From Pseudomonadota bacterium (lineage in GTDB: Bacteria; Pseudomonadota; Gammaproteobacteria; Burkholderiales; Rhodocyclaceae): a stretch of DNA of 64,000 nt. The notes beneath the pieces are model-generated. The model searched no databases and was not told the DNA's origin. It saw nothing but the letters and a program-made list of their open reading frames with translations. Positions 9,351 to 17,037 of this stretch are shown piece by piece (the stretch's first letter is position 1; each line of letters opens with the position of its first letter). The DNA is taken from NCBI GenBank assembly GCA_018241685.1, contig JAFEDJ010000046.1:107472-171471 (forward strand), written 5' to 3'. The position numbers were made by a program, and so were the translations under genes.

Positions 9351-9371
9351 TGGGGTTTGCCTGGGGTTTGC
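9351..9371. repeat. Short tandem direct repeat in the mutM/TPR spacer
   Basis: TGGGGTTTGC occurs twice, at 9351-9360 and 9362-9371, one base apart, about 25 bp upstream of the mutM start. It could be a regulator half-site pair or chance in G-rich sequence. Confidence 0.4.
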
Positions 9372-9525
9372 TTGCTTGGGGGCGGGGAAAGCGCCTAACA
9401 TCCGGCGAGCCCCGAACCCTATTGTAATAGCGCGATCCAACCGGTGTCCGGGGGCCGTCGGTGCCCTCACCGTCCGCCCGGCGGGGCGGCTGCGGCCTTC
9501 TACAACACCTTGTCAGAGCCCTTCG

Positions 9526-11250
9526 ATGACGTCTTTCATTCGCCTCGTGCGCCCGGCCCGCCTGCTGGCCGTTCTGTTGATAGCGGGGGGGCTGGCGACG
9601 GTGGCGCAGGCCCAGGAGTCCGCCGTGGAAGACGTGGTGGATGCTGTCGTGACGTATCCCGCGCAGCAACTGACGCCACAGATCCTCTACCAGCTGATGC
9701 TGGCGGAAATCGCCGGTGCGCGCGGGCAGTTGGTCGTGTCGGCGCGCTCCTACCTGGATCTGGCCAAGCGCACGCGGGATCCCCGGATCGCCCGGCGCGC
9801 CGCGGAGATTGCCGTGATTTCGCGCCAGGCCGATCTGGCCAGCGAGGCCTCGCGCCTGTGGCTGGAGCTCGATCCCGGCTCGCTGCAGGCTCAGCAGCTG
9901 GCCAGCGGCGCGCTTGCCAACGAAGAGCGGATCGAGGAATTGAGCGCGCAACTGGCCAAGGCGCTGGCCCAGCAAGGGCCGAACGTCGGTGTGGCGCTGA
10001 TGGGGCTCAACCGCGGGCTGGCGCGGATTCCCGACAAGGCACTGATCCGCCGCCTCGTGAATGAGCTGACTGAACCCTACCTGGACCGGCCCGAGGCGCA
10101 TTTCGCGCGCGCCAACGCGGCCTTCGTCGCCGGTGATGTGGCGGGGGCCTCGGAGGCCCTGGATGGCGCGCTGGCGATCCGGCCTGACTGGGAGCAGGCG
10201 GTCATCCTGAAGGCCCAGTTCCAGCAGGAAGCCTCGCCGGGCGTCGGTGTGCAGACCCTGCGCAGCTACCTTGGCTCCAATCCCGAATCCCGCGAGGCCC
10301 GCATCGTGCTCGCCCGCATGCTGGTCGCCAGCCGGGAGTTCGCTGCTGCGCGAGAACAGTTCGAGACCCTGCTCAAGCTGGCTCCCGACGACCGGGATGT
10401 GGTCCATGCGGTGGGCCTGCTGGCCATGCAGCAGGGCGATCGCCAGGCTGCCGAGGTCCATTTCCGTCATCTGCTGAATCTGGGTTTCGGCGATCCGGAT
10501 ACCATTCGCATGTATCTTGGACAGATTGCCGAGGAAGCCAAGCGCTACGACGATGCCCTCAACTGGTATCGGGCGGTGGCGCCGGGTCCGCAGTTCATCG
10601 GCGCCCAGGTGCGCCTCGCGCAGGTGTTGGCCAGCCGCGGCAAGCTGGCCGAGGGCCGCCAGCATCTGCAGGCCGCGGCCAGTGCGGCGCCCCAGGACAA
10701 GCTCCAGTACGTGCTGGCAGAGGCGCAGTTGCTGCGGGACGCCAACCGGATGGAGGATGCCTTCGAGGTGCTCGACGAAGCCTTGCGCCGTGATCCCGAG
10801 AATACCGACCTGTTGTACGAGTCCGCGCTGGCCGCCGAGCGGCTCGGCCGCGTGGAGGCGATGGAGGGGCGCCTGCGCAAGGTCATTGCCCTCAAGCCCG
10901 ACCAGGCCCATGCCTACAATGCGCTCGGCTATTCCCTCGTCGACCACAATATGCGCCTCGACGAAGCGGAGATGCTGATCCGCAAGGCGCTCAGCCTCCT
11001 GCCCGGCGATCCCTTCATCATCGACAGCCTGGGCTGGGCCCTGTATCGCAAGGGCAAGCTCACGGAGGCCCTGGAACAATTGAAGACGGCTTTCGAGCTG
11101 CGCGCCGATCCGGAGATCGCGGCTCATCTGGGCGAAGTCCTGTGGATGCTCGGACGGCGGGATGAGGCGGCCAAGACATGGCGTGATGCAGCCAAGGCCA
11201 ACCCGGACAACACTGTGCTGGTCGACGTGATCAAGAAATTCAAGCCGTGA
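9526..11250 (+). CDS. Exported tetratricopeptide-repeat protein
   Basis: 574 residues with a signal peptide (hydrophobic core LLAVLLIAGGLATVAQA, cleavage after about residue 29), then repeated TPR-like helical pairs through the C-terminus, including ALGYSLVDHNMRLDEAEMLI and DSLGWALYRKGKLTEALEQL. This family is consistently encoded just before lolB and ispE in betaproteobacteria and is thought to act as a periplasmic scaffold; the exact role is not established. The start is the ATG before TSFIRL; an earlier in-frame ATG would put non-coding sequence before the signal peptide. Confidence 0.85.
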   Translation: MTSFIRLVRPARLLAVLLIAGGLATVAQAQESAVEDVVDAVVTYPAQQLTPQILYQLMLAEIAGARGQLVVSARSYLDLAKRTRDPRIARRAAEIAVISRQADLASEASRLWLELDPGSLQAQQLASGALANEERIEELSAQLAKALAQQGPNVGVALMGLNRGLARIPDKALIRRLVNELTEPYLDRPEAHFARANAAFVAGDVAGASEALDGALAIRPDWEQAVILKAQFQQEASPGVGVQTLRSYLGSNPESREARIVLARMLVASREFAAAREQFETLLKLAPDDRDVVHAVGLLAMQQGDRQAAEVHFRHLLNLGFGDPDTIRMYLGQIAEEAKRYDDALNWYRAVAPGPQFIGAQVRLAQVLASRGKLAEGRQHLQAAASAAPQDKLQYVLAEAQLLRDANRMEDAFEVLDEALRRDPENTDLLYESALAAERLGRVEAMEGRLRKVIALKPDQAHAYNALGYSLVDHNMRLDEAEMLIRKALSLLPGDPFIIDSLGWALYRKGKLTEALEQLKTAFELRADPEIAAHLGEVLWMLGRRDEAAKTWRDAAKANPDNTVLVDVIKKFKP

Positions 11251-11825
11251 GACGAGTCCTTGCAGTAAGCCTGCTGCCGATGGTCCTTGGCGCCTGCGCA
11301 ATGCAGCCAGTGGCGCCGCCAGCAGCCGTGAAAGCTCCGGAAGTGCAGTCTTTGGCTGCGCTGTCCCGTTTCGAGATCGACGGCCGCCTGCAGGTGCGGG
11401 ACGGTGACAAGACCGCCGCGGTGGGCGTCGAATGGATGCACGCCGAAGGGGGGGACGAATGGTTGTTCTCCGGACCGCTGGGGCAGGGGCTGGCGCGCAT
11501 CCAGTCTGATTCGGATGGTGCCCGCATGACCCTCGCCGATGGTCGGCGTGTCGAGGCCGCTTCGGCGGCAGAGTTGGCTGAGCGCCTGTTCGAAGTGCAG
11601 GCGCCCTTTGCCCAGTTGCCGCGTTGGGTGACTGCCCGCGTGCCGGGGGGCGCGGAAGTCCGTGAGCTCGATGCCGCGGGGCGCCCGCTGCGCGTCATCG
11701 ACCAGGGGTGGACCGTCGAGTACCTCGAATACACCGGCGATGACCGGGCGGCACTGCCCCGCAAGATCGACATCCACCGTGGCGACACCCGGCTGCGCCT
11801 GATCATCGATACCTGGAATCCCTGA
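11247..11825 (+). CDS. lolB: Outer-membrane lipoprotein receptor LolB
   Basis: Accepts lipoproteins from LolA and inserts them in the outer membrane. 192 residues; a GTG start overlaps the preceding stop (gtga). The signal peptide ends in the lipobox LGAC (Cys at about residue 17), with Ala/Met rather than Asp next to the cysteine, consistent with outer-membrane targeting. The conserved FEIDGRLQVRDGDK strand and the QGW segment near the end match LolB. The ispE gene follows at once. Confidence 0.92.
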   Translation: MRRVLAVSLLPMVLGACAMQPVAPPAAVKAPEVQSLAALSRFEIDGRLQVRDGDKTAAVGVEWMHAEGGDEWLFSGPLGQGLARIQSDSDGARMTLADGRRVEAASAAELAERLFEVQAPFAQLPRWVTARVPGGAEVRELDAAGRPLRVIDQGWTVEYLEYTGDDRAALPRKIDIHRGDTRLRLIIDTWNP

Positions 11826-11826
11826 C

Positions 11827-12687
11827 GTGACACTTGCCCAATTCGATCCGGCTGCCACCATCCGCGTGGCTGCACCGGCCAAGATCAACCTTTTTCTGCA
11901 CATCGTCGGGCGCCGCCCGGATGGCTACCATCTGCTGCAGACCGCCTTCCGCATGCTCGACTGGGGCGACGAGATCACCCTGCGCCGCCGCGACGACGGG
12001 GCCATCCTGCGTACCACCGATATTCCGGGTGTGCCGGCGGAGTCCGATCTCGTCGTGAAGGCCGCGCGGGCCCTGCAGACGGCCGCGGGCGGCACCTTCG
12101 GCGCAGAGATAGGCGTCAGCAAGCAGATCCCGATGGGCGGTGGGCTGGGCGGCGGGAGTTCCGACGCGGCCTCCGTACTGCTCGCCCTGAACCGGATCTG
12201 GGGGTGTGGGCTGTCCCGTCAGCGTCTGCAGGAAATCGGCCTTACGCTGGGGGCCGACGTGCCGTTCTTCATTTTCGGGGAGACTGCTTTTGCCGAGGGC
12301 GTGGGGGAGGATCTGACCCCCCTGAGCGTGCCGCCGGCCTGGTACGTAATGGTGGCTCCGAGCGTTTTCGTGCCAACTTCAGAAATATTTTCTGATCCCC
12401 TGTTGACACGCGATAGTGAAATCCTAATAATGCAGGCCTTCGCAACGCACACAACGCGAAACGACATGCAGGCAACAGCATGCAAAAAGTTTCCGAAAGT
12501 GGCTGAAGCGCTAGACTGGTTGTCGCAGTATGGGGCAGCAAGAATGAGCGGTTCAGGAGCTTGCATCTTCGCTCCCTTCGATACGAAGGAAGCTGCGGAG
12601 CAGGTTCTAGCCAAAGCGCCGCAGGGTTTGAAGGTCTGGGTAGCCGAAGGGCTCGACAGGCACCCTCTGCAGAGCTGGGTTGTGTAA
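11827..12687 (+). CDS. ispE: 4-diphosphocytidyl-2-C-methyl-D-erythritol kinase
   Basis: GHMP kinase of the MEP isoprenoid pathway. 286 residues with a GTG start, N-terminal APAKINLFLHIVGRRPDGYH, the ATP loop PMGGGLGGGSSDAA and the C-terminal MSGSGACIFAPF block. By hand count the stretch 12361-12420 is only about 43% GC, well below the surrounding genes, although the protein aligns normally with IspE there. This AT-rich part contains a good sigma-70 promoter, probably for tRNA-Gln/prs, which may explain the composition. Confidence 0.95.
   Translation: MTLAQFDPAATIRVAAPAKINLFLHIVGRRPDGYHLLQTAFRMLDWGDEITLRRRDDGAILRTTDIPGVPAESDLVVKAARALQTAAGGTFGAEIGVSKQIPMGGGLGGGSSDAASVLLALNRIWGCGLSRQRLQEIGLTLGADVPFFIFGETAFAEGVGEDLTPLSVPPAWYVMVAPSVFVPTSEIFSDPLLTRDSEILIMQAFATHTTRNDMQATACKKFPKVAEALDWLSQYGAARMSGSGACIFAPFDTKEAAEQVLAKAPQGLKVWVAEGLDRHPLQSWVV
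12403..12431 (+). promoter_or_regulatory. Sigma-70 promoter inside ispE
   Basis: Perfect TTGACA (12403-12408), 17-bp spacer and AATAAT (12426-12431) within the AT-rich 3' part of ispE. It is about 275 bp upstream of tRNA-Gln. Enterobacterial prs is also served by a promoter within ispE. Confidence 0.6.
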
Positions 12688-12705
12688 GTAGCGAAAACGA
12701 TTTCT

Positions 12706-12782
12706 TGGGGAGTCGCCAAGTTGGTCAAGGCACCGGATTTTGATTCCGGCATTCGAAGGTTCGAATCCTTCTTCCCCAGCCA
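12706..12782 (+). tRNA. tRNA-Gln(TTG)
   Basis: Cloverleaf from TGGGGAG to CTTCCCCA plus discriminator G and encoded CCA. Anticodon stem CCGGA/TCCGG with loop TTTTGAT gives anticodon TTG; the T-loop is GGTTCGAATCC. It is located between ispE and prs and followed directly by an intrinsic terminator. Confidence 0.97.
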
Positions 12783-12789
12783 AATTATG

Positions 12790-12821
12790 CGGGCAGGCCA
12801 AAAACCTGCCCGTTTTGTTTT
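12790..12821 (+). terminator. Intrinsic terminator after tRNA-Gln
   Basis: Stem CGGGCAGG / CCTGCCCG with a seven-base loop CCAAAAA followed by GTTTTGTTTT. It would end the tRNA transcript, or attenuate read-through from ispE into prs. Confidence 0.85.
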
Positions 12822-12855
12822 AAGCTGTTCTTCATCGCAGTAACGAGAGGTGATC

Positions 12856-13806
12856 ATGGCTTCGGGCAGCCTGATGGTTTTCACCGGCAACGCCAACCCC
12901 AAACTGGCCGCAGATGTGGTGCGCCGCTTGGGCAAGTCTCTGGGTTCCGCCACTGTAGGGCGTTTCTCCGACGGCGAAGTCAATGTCGAACTGCTGGAGA
13001 ACGTGCGCGGCAAGGACATCTTCGTCCTTCAGCCGACCTGCGTTCCCACCAACGATAACATCATGGAGCTGCTGATCATGGTGGACGCGCTGAAGCGCGC
13101 CTCCGCCGGTCGGATCACTGCAGCCATTCCTTACTTTGGTTACGCTCGTCAGGATCGCCGTCCGCGCTCCGCACGTGTGCCCATCACCGCCAAGGTGGTG
13201 GCCAACATGCTGCAGGCCGCCGGTGTCCAGCGCGTCCTGACCGTCGATCTGCATGCTGACCAGATCCAGGGTTTCTTCGACATTCCGGTGGATAACATCT
13301 ACGCAACTCCGGTGTTGCTGGATTACCTGGAAAAGCAGAAGTACGACGATCTGATGGTCGTGTCCCCGGACGTCGGCGGCGTGGTTCGCGCCCGTGCCTT
13401 CGCCAAGCGCCTCGAGTGCGATCTGGCGATCATCGACAAGCGTCGCCCCAAGGCCAACGTGTCTGAAGTGATGAACATCATCGGTGAGGTTGAAGGCCGC
13501 ACCTGTGTGATCATGGACGATATCGTCGATACCGCTGGCACGCTCTGCAAGGCTGCTCAGGCGCTGAAGGAAAATGGCGCCAAGCGCGTGCTGGCCTACT
13601 GTACTCACGCGGTGCTGTCCGGCCCGGCGATCAGCCGCATCAACGAGTCCGATCTCGACGAACTGATCGTCACCGACACGATCCCGCTGTCCGACGAGGC
13701 CAAGGCCTGTAACAAGATCGGCTCGGTGTCCATCGCCGACCTGCTGGCTGATACCATCCTGCGGATCAGCAACGAAGAGTCGGTCAGCTCGCTCTTCACC
13801 GAGTAA
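12856..13806 (+). CDS. prs: Ribose-phosphate pyrophosphokinase
   Basis: Makes PRPP from ribose 5-phosphate and ATP for purine, pyrimidine, His, Trp and NAD synthesis. 316 residues, the usual length. The PRPP-binding loop is VIMDDIVDTAGTLCKAA; the flexible-loop YARQDRR and the FSDGEVNVELLENVRGKD segment are present. The ATG at 12856 is preferred over a GTG two codons earlier because GAGAGG lies at the right distance. Confidence 0.96.
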   Translation: MASGSLMVFTGNANPKLAADVVRRLGKSLGSATVGRFSDGEVNVELLENVRGKDIFVLQPTCVPTNDNIMELLIMVDALKRASAGRITAAIPYFGYARQDRRPRSARVPITAKVVANMLQAAGVQRVLTVDLHADQIQGFFDIPVDNIYATPVLLDYLEKQKYDDLMVVSPDVGGVVRARAFAKRLECDLAIIDKRRPKANVSEVMNIIGEVEGRTCVIMDDIVDTAGTLCKAAQALKENGAKRVLAYCTHAVLSGPAISRINESDLDELIVTDTIPLSDEAKACNKIGSVSIADLLADTILRISNEESVSSLFTE

Positions 13807-13820
13807 ATCGTCAAGTTTTG

Positions 13821-13851
13821 AGCCGGCGGATGAAAATCCGCCGGCTTTTTT
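13821..13851 (+). terminator. Intrinsic terminator after prs
   Basis: AGCCGGCGGA / TCCGCCGGCT stem with a short AT-rich loop followed by a T run, 15 bp past the prs stop. Confidence 0.85.
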
Positions 13852-13852
13852 C

Positions 13853-13880
13853 AGCCTGTCTGGTCGCGGACAGGCTTTTT
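13853..13880 (+). terminator. Second hairpin, rplY leader or tandem terminator
   Basis: AGCCTGTC / GACAGGCT stem around a 7-8 nt loop followed by TTTT, directly after the prs terminator and 16 bp before the rplY start. It is either a back-up terminator or an autoregulatory leader of rplY. Confidence 0.5.
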
Positions 13881-13895
13881 ACTGGAGTAGTACTG

Positions 13896-14495
13896 ATGAC
13901 CATTCAATTCAATGCCAAGTCGCGCGTTCAGCAGGGTTCGAGTGCGAGCCGCCGCCTGCGTCGTGCCGGCAGCGTGCCCGCCATCGTTTTCGGTGGTGCC
14001 GCCGCTCCCCAGCAGGTCGAAGTCGATCACAACGAGATCTACCACGCCCTGCGCAACGAAGCCTTCCACTCCTCCGTGTTGAGCATGGTCCTGGATGGCG
14101 CCGTCCAGTCCGTGATCCTGAAGGACACCCAGTGGCACCCGTACAAGCAGCAAGTGCTGCACCTGGACTTCCAGCGTGTTGATGCTGCTCACAAGATCCA
14201 CGTCAAGGTGCCCCTGCACTTCGTGAACGCCGAGATCGCTCCGGGCGTCAAGCTCGACGGTGGCATCGTGTCCCACGTCATGACCGAAGTTGAACTCGAG
14301 TGCCTGCCGGGCGACCTGCCTGAGTTCATCCAGGTAGACCTGAAGGATCTGGCTTCCGGCCACTCCATCCACGTGTCCAATCTGGTTCTGCCGGCCGGCG
14401 TCAAGGCGCTGACCCACGGTGAAGACCCCGTCGTGGCGACCATCCTGGCCGTCCGCGGTGGCGCCGACGAAGCTGCCGAAACTCCGGCTGCCTGA
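13896..14495 (+). CDS. rplY: 50S ribosomal protein L25, long Ctc form
   Basis: 199-residue L25/Ctc protein that binds 5S rRNA. The N-terminal L25 domain (about residues 1-95) contains the SRRLRRAGSVPAIVFGG signature; the C-terminal TL5/CTC beta domain follows (about 100-185). An Ala/Glu-rich tail ends the protein. The ATG at 13896 (MTIQFNAK) follows CTGGAG; an upstream in-frame extension runs through the terminator hairpins and is rejected. It is adjacent to prs and pth as in most proteobacteria. Confidence 0.94.
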   Translation: MTIQFNAKSRVQQGSSASRRLRRAGSVPAIVFGGAAAPQQVEVDHNEIYHALRNEAFHSSVLSMVLDGAVQSVILKDTQWHPYKQQVLHLDFQRVDAAHKIHVKVPLHFVNAEIAPGVKLDGGIVSHVMTEVELECLPGDLPEFIQVDLKDLASGHSIHVSNLVLPAGVKALTHGEDPVVATILAVRGGADEAAETPAA

Positions 14496-14525
14496 TTCTC
14501 CCCGGGATTGCGAGGTCGATAAGGC

Positions 14526-15125
14526 ATGAGCCAGCTTGCACCCAAGCTCATCGTCGGCCTCGGCAACCCCGGTGCGGAATACGCTGAAACCCGGCATAAC
14601 GCCGGGTTTTGGTTTTGTGAGCGTCTGGCCCGTGATCTGGGCGCCAGCTTCAATAAGGAAGCCCGCTTCCACGGCCTCGCCGCCAATGCCCGCAATGAGG
14701 GCGTATGGCTGCTGATGCCGCAGACCTTCATGAACCGCTCCGGCCAATCGGTGGCCGCGCTGGCGCGTTTCTATCGCATCGCACCCGCCGAGATCCTCGT
14801 GGTGCATGACGAACTCGATATTCCTCCCGGCCAGTTGCGCGTCAAGTTCGGTGGCGGCCTGGGTGGCCACAATGGCCTCAAGGACATCACCGCTCACCTG
14901 GGTACCCAGGACTTCTGGCGCCTGCGCATTGGCATCGGCCATCCAGGTGACCGTAACGAAGTCGTCAATTTTGTCCTCAGGCCGCCCCGGCGTGAGGAAG
15001 CAAGCCTCATCGACGAATCCATCGATCGCGCCTTGGCCGCCTGGCCGCTGATCGCGCGGGCCGATTGGAACGGCGCGACCCAGCGTCTCAATACCCGCCC
15101 GGCCGAGCCGAAAACTCCCCGCTGA
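14526..15125 (+). CDS. pth: Peptidyl-tRNA hydrolase
   Basis: Releases tRNA from prematurely dropped peptidyl-tRNA. 199 residues. Conserved elements: VGLGNPGAEYAETRHNAGF with the catalytic His in RHNAG, the MPQTFMNRSGQS loop, VVHDELDIPPG with catalytic Asp, and GGGLGGHNGLKDI. It starts 30 bp after rplY. Confidence 0.95.
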   Translation: MSQLAPKLIVGLGNPGAEYAETRHNAGFWFCERLARDLGASFNKEARFHGLAANARNEGVWLLMPQTFMNRSGQSVAALARFYRIAPAEILVVHDELDIPPGQLRVKFGGGLGGHNGLKDITAHLGTQDFWRLRIGIGHPGDRNEVVNFVLRPPRREEASLIDESIDRALAAWPLIARADWNGATQRLNTRPAEPKTPR

Positions 15126-15140
15126 TTTCGCCGTGAGGCT

Positions 15141-15167
15141 TAAAGCCCGCGGAGCCTTTGCCGTATA
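15141..15167 (+). promoter_or_regulatory. Sigma-28 (FliA) promoter of haem chemoreceptor
   Basis: TAAAGCCC (15141-15148), exactly 11 bp, then GCCGTATA (15160-15167), close to the FliA consensus TAAAGTTT-N11-GCCGATAA. It lies 61 bp upstream of the chemoreceptor ATG and 15 bp after pth. Confidence 0.65.
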
Positions 15168-15227
15168 CCTCCCTTAGACAACAACTGACCGGAAATCGAA
15201 AACCGGCACCAATCTGGGGTGGTAAGC

Positions 15228-16850
15228 ATGCGCAAGCTATCGGATACGCCTATCTGGCTACGTCTGACGGGGGCGATCTGGCTGATGCTGGTGATCGCTT
15301 GGGGGGGCATGATCGCGTGGGAGACCCGCGTCAATCGGGACATTGCGATTGCTCAGGCGGAAGACTTCGCGCACAGCATCCATGAAATGACCATGGCCGG
15401 CCTGACCGGCATGATGATCACCGGTACTGTGGGGCAGCGGGAGGTTTTCCTCGACCAGATCAAGCAGCTGTCGGTGATCCGCGATCTCGAAGTGATCCGC
15501 GCCGACGCGGTCAGCAAGCAGTTCGGCCCCGGTAACCGCAAGATGCCGACCCTCGACGAGGATGAAAAGCAGGCCTTGAGCAGCGGGAAGGCCATGGTTC
15601 GGGTCGAGCACGGCAACGGCACCGGCGAGTACCTGCGGGTCGTAAAGCCGGCGCTGGCGTCCACCAATTACCTTGGAAAGAACTGTACCGCCTGCCATCA
15701 GGTGACGCCCGGCACGCCGCTGGGTCTGGTGAGCATGAAGATTTCCCTCGACCGGGTGAACGAGGCGGTGGATACCTTCCTGTGGAAGAGCATCGTCAGT
15801 GCGCTGGTGGTGTCGATACCGCTGATCGTCTTCGTGATGTTCTTCATCCGGCGCTTTGTCGTGACGCCGCTCACCGCGATGAACAACAGCCTGGCCGAGA
15901 TCGCCAAGGGCGAGGGTGACCTGACCCGTCGCCTGACGGTGGCGGGGCAGGACGAGATCGGCAAGACCGCATCCACCTTCAACGAAATGCTCGGCACGAT
16001 TGCCCAGTTGGTGCGGCATGTGTCCGAATCGGCTGCGCAGGTGACCAGTTCGGCGCACCAGCTGTCGTCCAGTGCCGGCCGGGTGGCCGACGGTTCCCGC
16101 CGCCAGAGCGATCAGTCGGTGAGTGCGGCCGCATCGGTGGAGCACATGGCGGCCAACATCGCCAACGTGGCGGCCAGCGCCGAGCGGGTGCACCAGCGTT
16201 CCCAAGAGAGCCTGAAGCAGGCCGGAGAAGGCAGCCGGACCCTCGATTCCCTGGTGGCGGAAGTCAGCTACGCCGAGAGCGCGGTGCGTGAAATGGCGTC
16301 GTCGGTGGAGCAGTTCGTCGAGTCCACTACGGCGATTACGACGATGACCCAGGAGGTGCGTGATATTGCGGAGCAGACCAACCTGCTGGCCCTCAACGCG
16401 GCTATCGAGGCAGCCCGCGCCGGCGAGCAGGGGCGCGGTTTCGCCGTGGTGGCGGACGAGGTGCGCAAGCTGGCCGAGAAGTCGGCCCGCTCGGCCGGCG
16501 AGATCGATGCGGTCACGTCGCGCCTCAGCAAGCAGTCGGTAGCAGTGCGCGAATCCATCCAGCAAGGCCTGGAGCATCTGGCGTCCAGTCGTGAGGCTGT
16601 GTCCACGGTGTCCAGCGCGATCACGGCTGGCAACGAGTCGGTGGTGGCGGTCGGACACGGTCTCGACGAGATCGCCGAGGCCACGGAGCAGCAGCGTTCT
16701 GCTAGCGCCGCTGTGGCCGAGAGCATCGAGTCGATCGCCGCGATGGCGCGGGACAATAATGAAGCTGTCGAGTCCACGGCCCGCGCCGCCCAGGACATGG
16801 AGAACCTCGCCAGCCAGTTGCAACAGACGGTGTCGCGTTTCCGGGTCTAA
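15228..16850 (+). CDS. Methyl-accepting chemotaxis protein with periplasmic c-type haem motif
   Basis: 540-residue transducer. TM1 is at about residues 13-31, a periplasmic domain at about 32-187, TM2 at about 188-207, HAMP at about 208-262, and a full signalling domain with the hairpin-tip block QTNLLALNAAIEAARAGEQGRGFAVVADEVRKLAE. The periplasmic domain carries CTACH (Cys153-Cys156-His157), a CxxCH covalent haem c site, close to its C-terminal end, as in PAS-like haem sensor domains of redox or oxygen receptors. Ligand is not known; redox or energy taxis is a reasonable inference. The ATG at 15228 follows GGGGTGG. A sigma-28 promoter precedes it and a terminator follows. Confidence 0.88.
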   Translation: MRKLSDTPIWLRLTGAIWLMLVIAWGGMIAWETRVNRDIAIAQAEDFAHSIHEMTMAGLTGMMITGTVGQREVFLDQIKQLSVIRDLEVIRADAVSKQFGPGNRKMPTLDEDEKQALSSGKAMVRVEHGNGTGEYLRVVKPALASTNYLGKNCTACHQVTPGTPLGLVSMKISLDRVNEAVDTFLWKSIVSALVVSIPLIVFVMFFIRRFVVTPLTAMNNSLAEIAKGEGDLTRRLTVAGQDEIGKTASTFNEMLGTIAQLVRHVSESAAQVTSSAHQLSSSAGRVADGSRRQSDQSVSAAASVEHMAANIANVAASAERVHQRSQESLKQAGEGSRTLDSLVAEVSYAESAVREMASSVEQFVESTTAITTMTQEVRDIAEQTNLLALNAAIEAARAGEQGRGFAVVADEVRKLAEKSARSAGEIDAVTSRLSKQSVAVRESIQQGLEHLASSREAVSTVSSAITAGNESVVAVGHGLDEIAEATEQQRSASAAVAESIESIAAMARDNNEAVESTARAAQDMENLASQLQQTVSRFRV

Positions 16851-16871
16851 GCCGGAGGCGTGCGGTGTTGG

Positions 16872-16905
16872 AAACGGACGGCTGCAGCCGTCCGTTTTGC
16901 TTTTG
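16872..16905 (+). terminator. Intrinsic terminator after chemoreceptor
   Basis: AACGGACGGCTG/CAGCCGTCCGTT is a perfect inverted repeat with almost no spacer, followed by a T-rich tail (TTTTGCTTTT), about 20 bp after the stop. Confidence 0.8.
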
Positions 16906-17037
16906 GGCTGCTACGTTCAGTCCACCAGATGGAACGCTACCTGCTTGCCAGGCTGCCCGAGTACAGCCGGCCGTTCCTTGTGCCCGCAAACGGTGGGCCC
17001 GGCCGCTTATCCGTGACATTCCGGAAGCCATCCTGTC

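Noticed and set aside
9328..11301. Open minus-strand frame continuing upstream of mutM
   Set aside because: It is antisense to the TPR and lolB genes, has no family resemblance, and MutM must start with Pro-Glu-Leu after Met, which fits the ATG at 9327.
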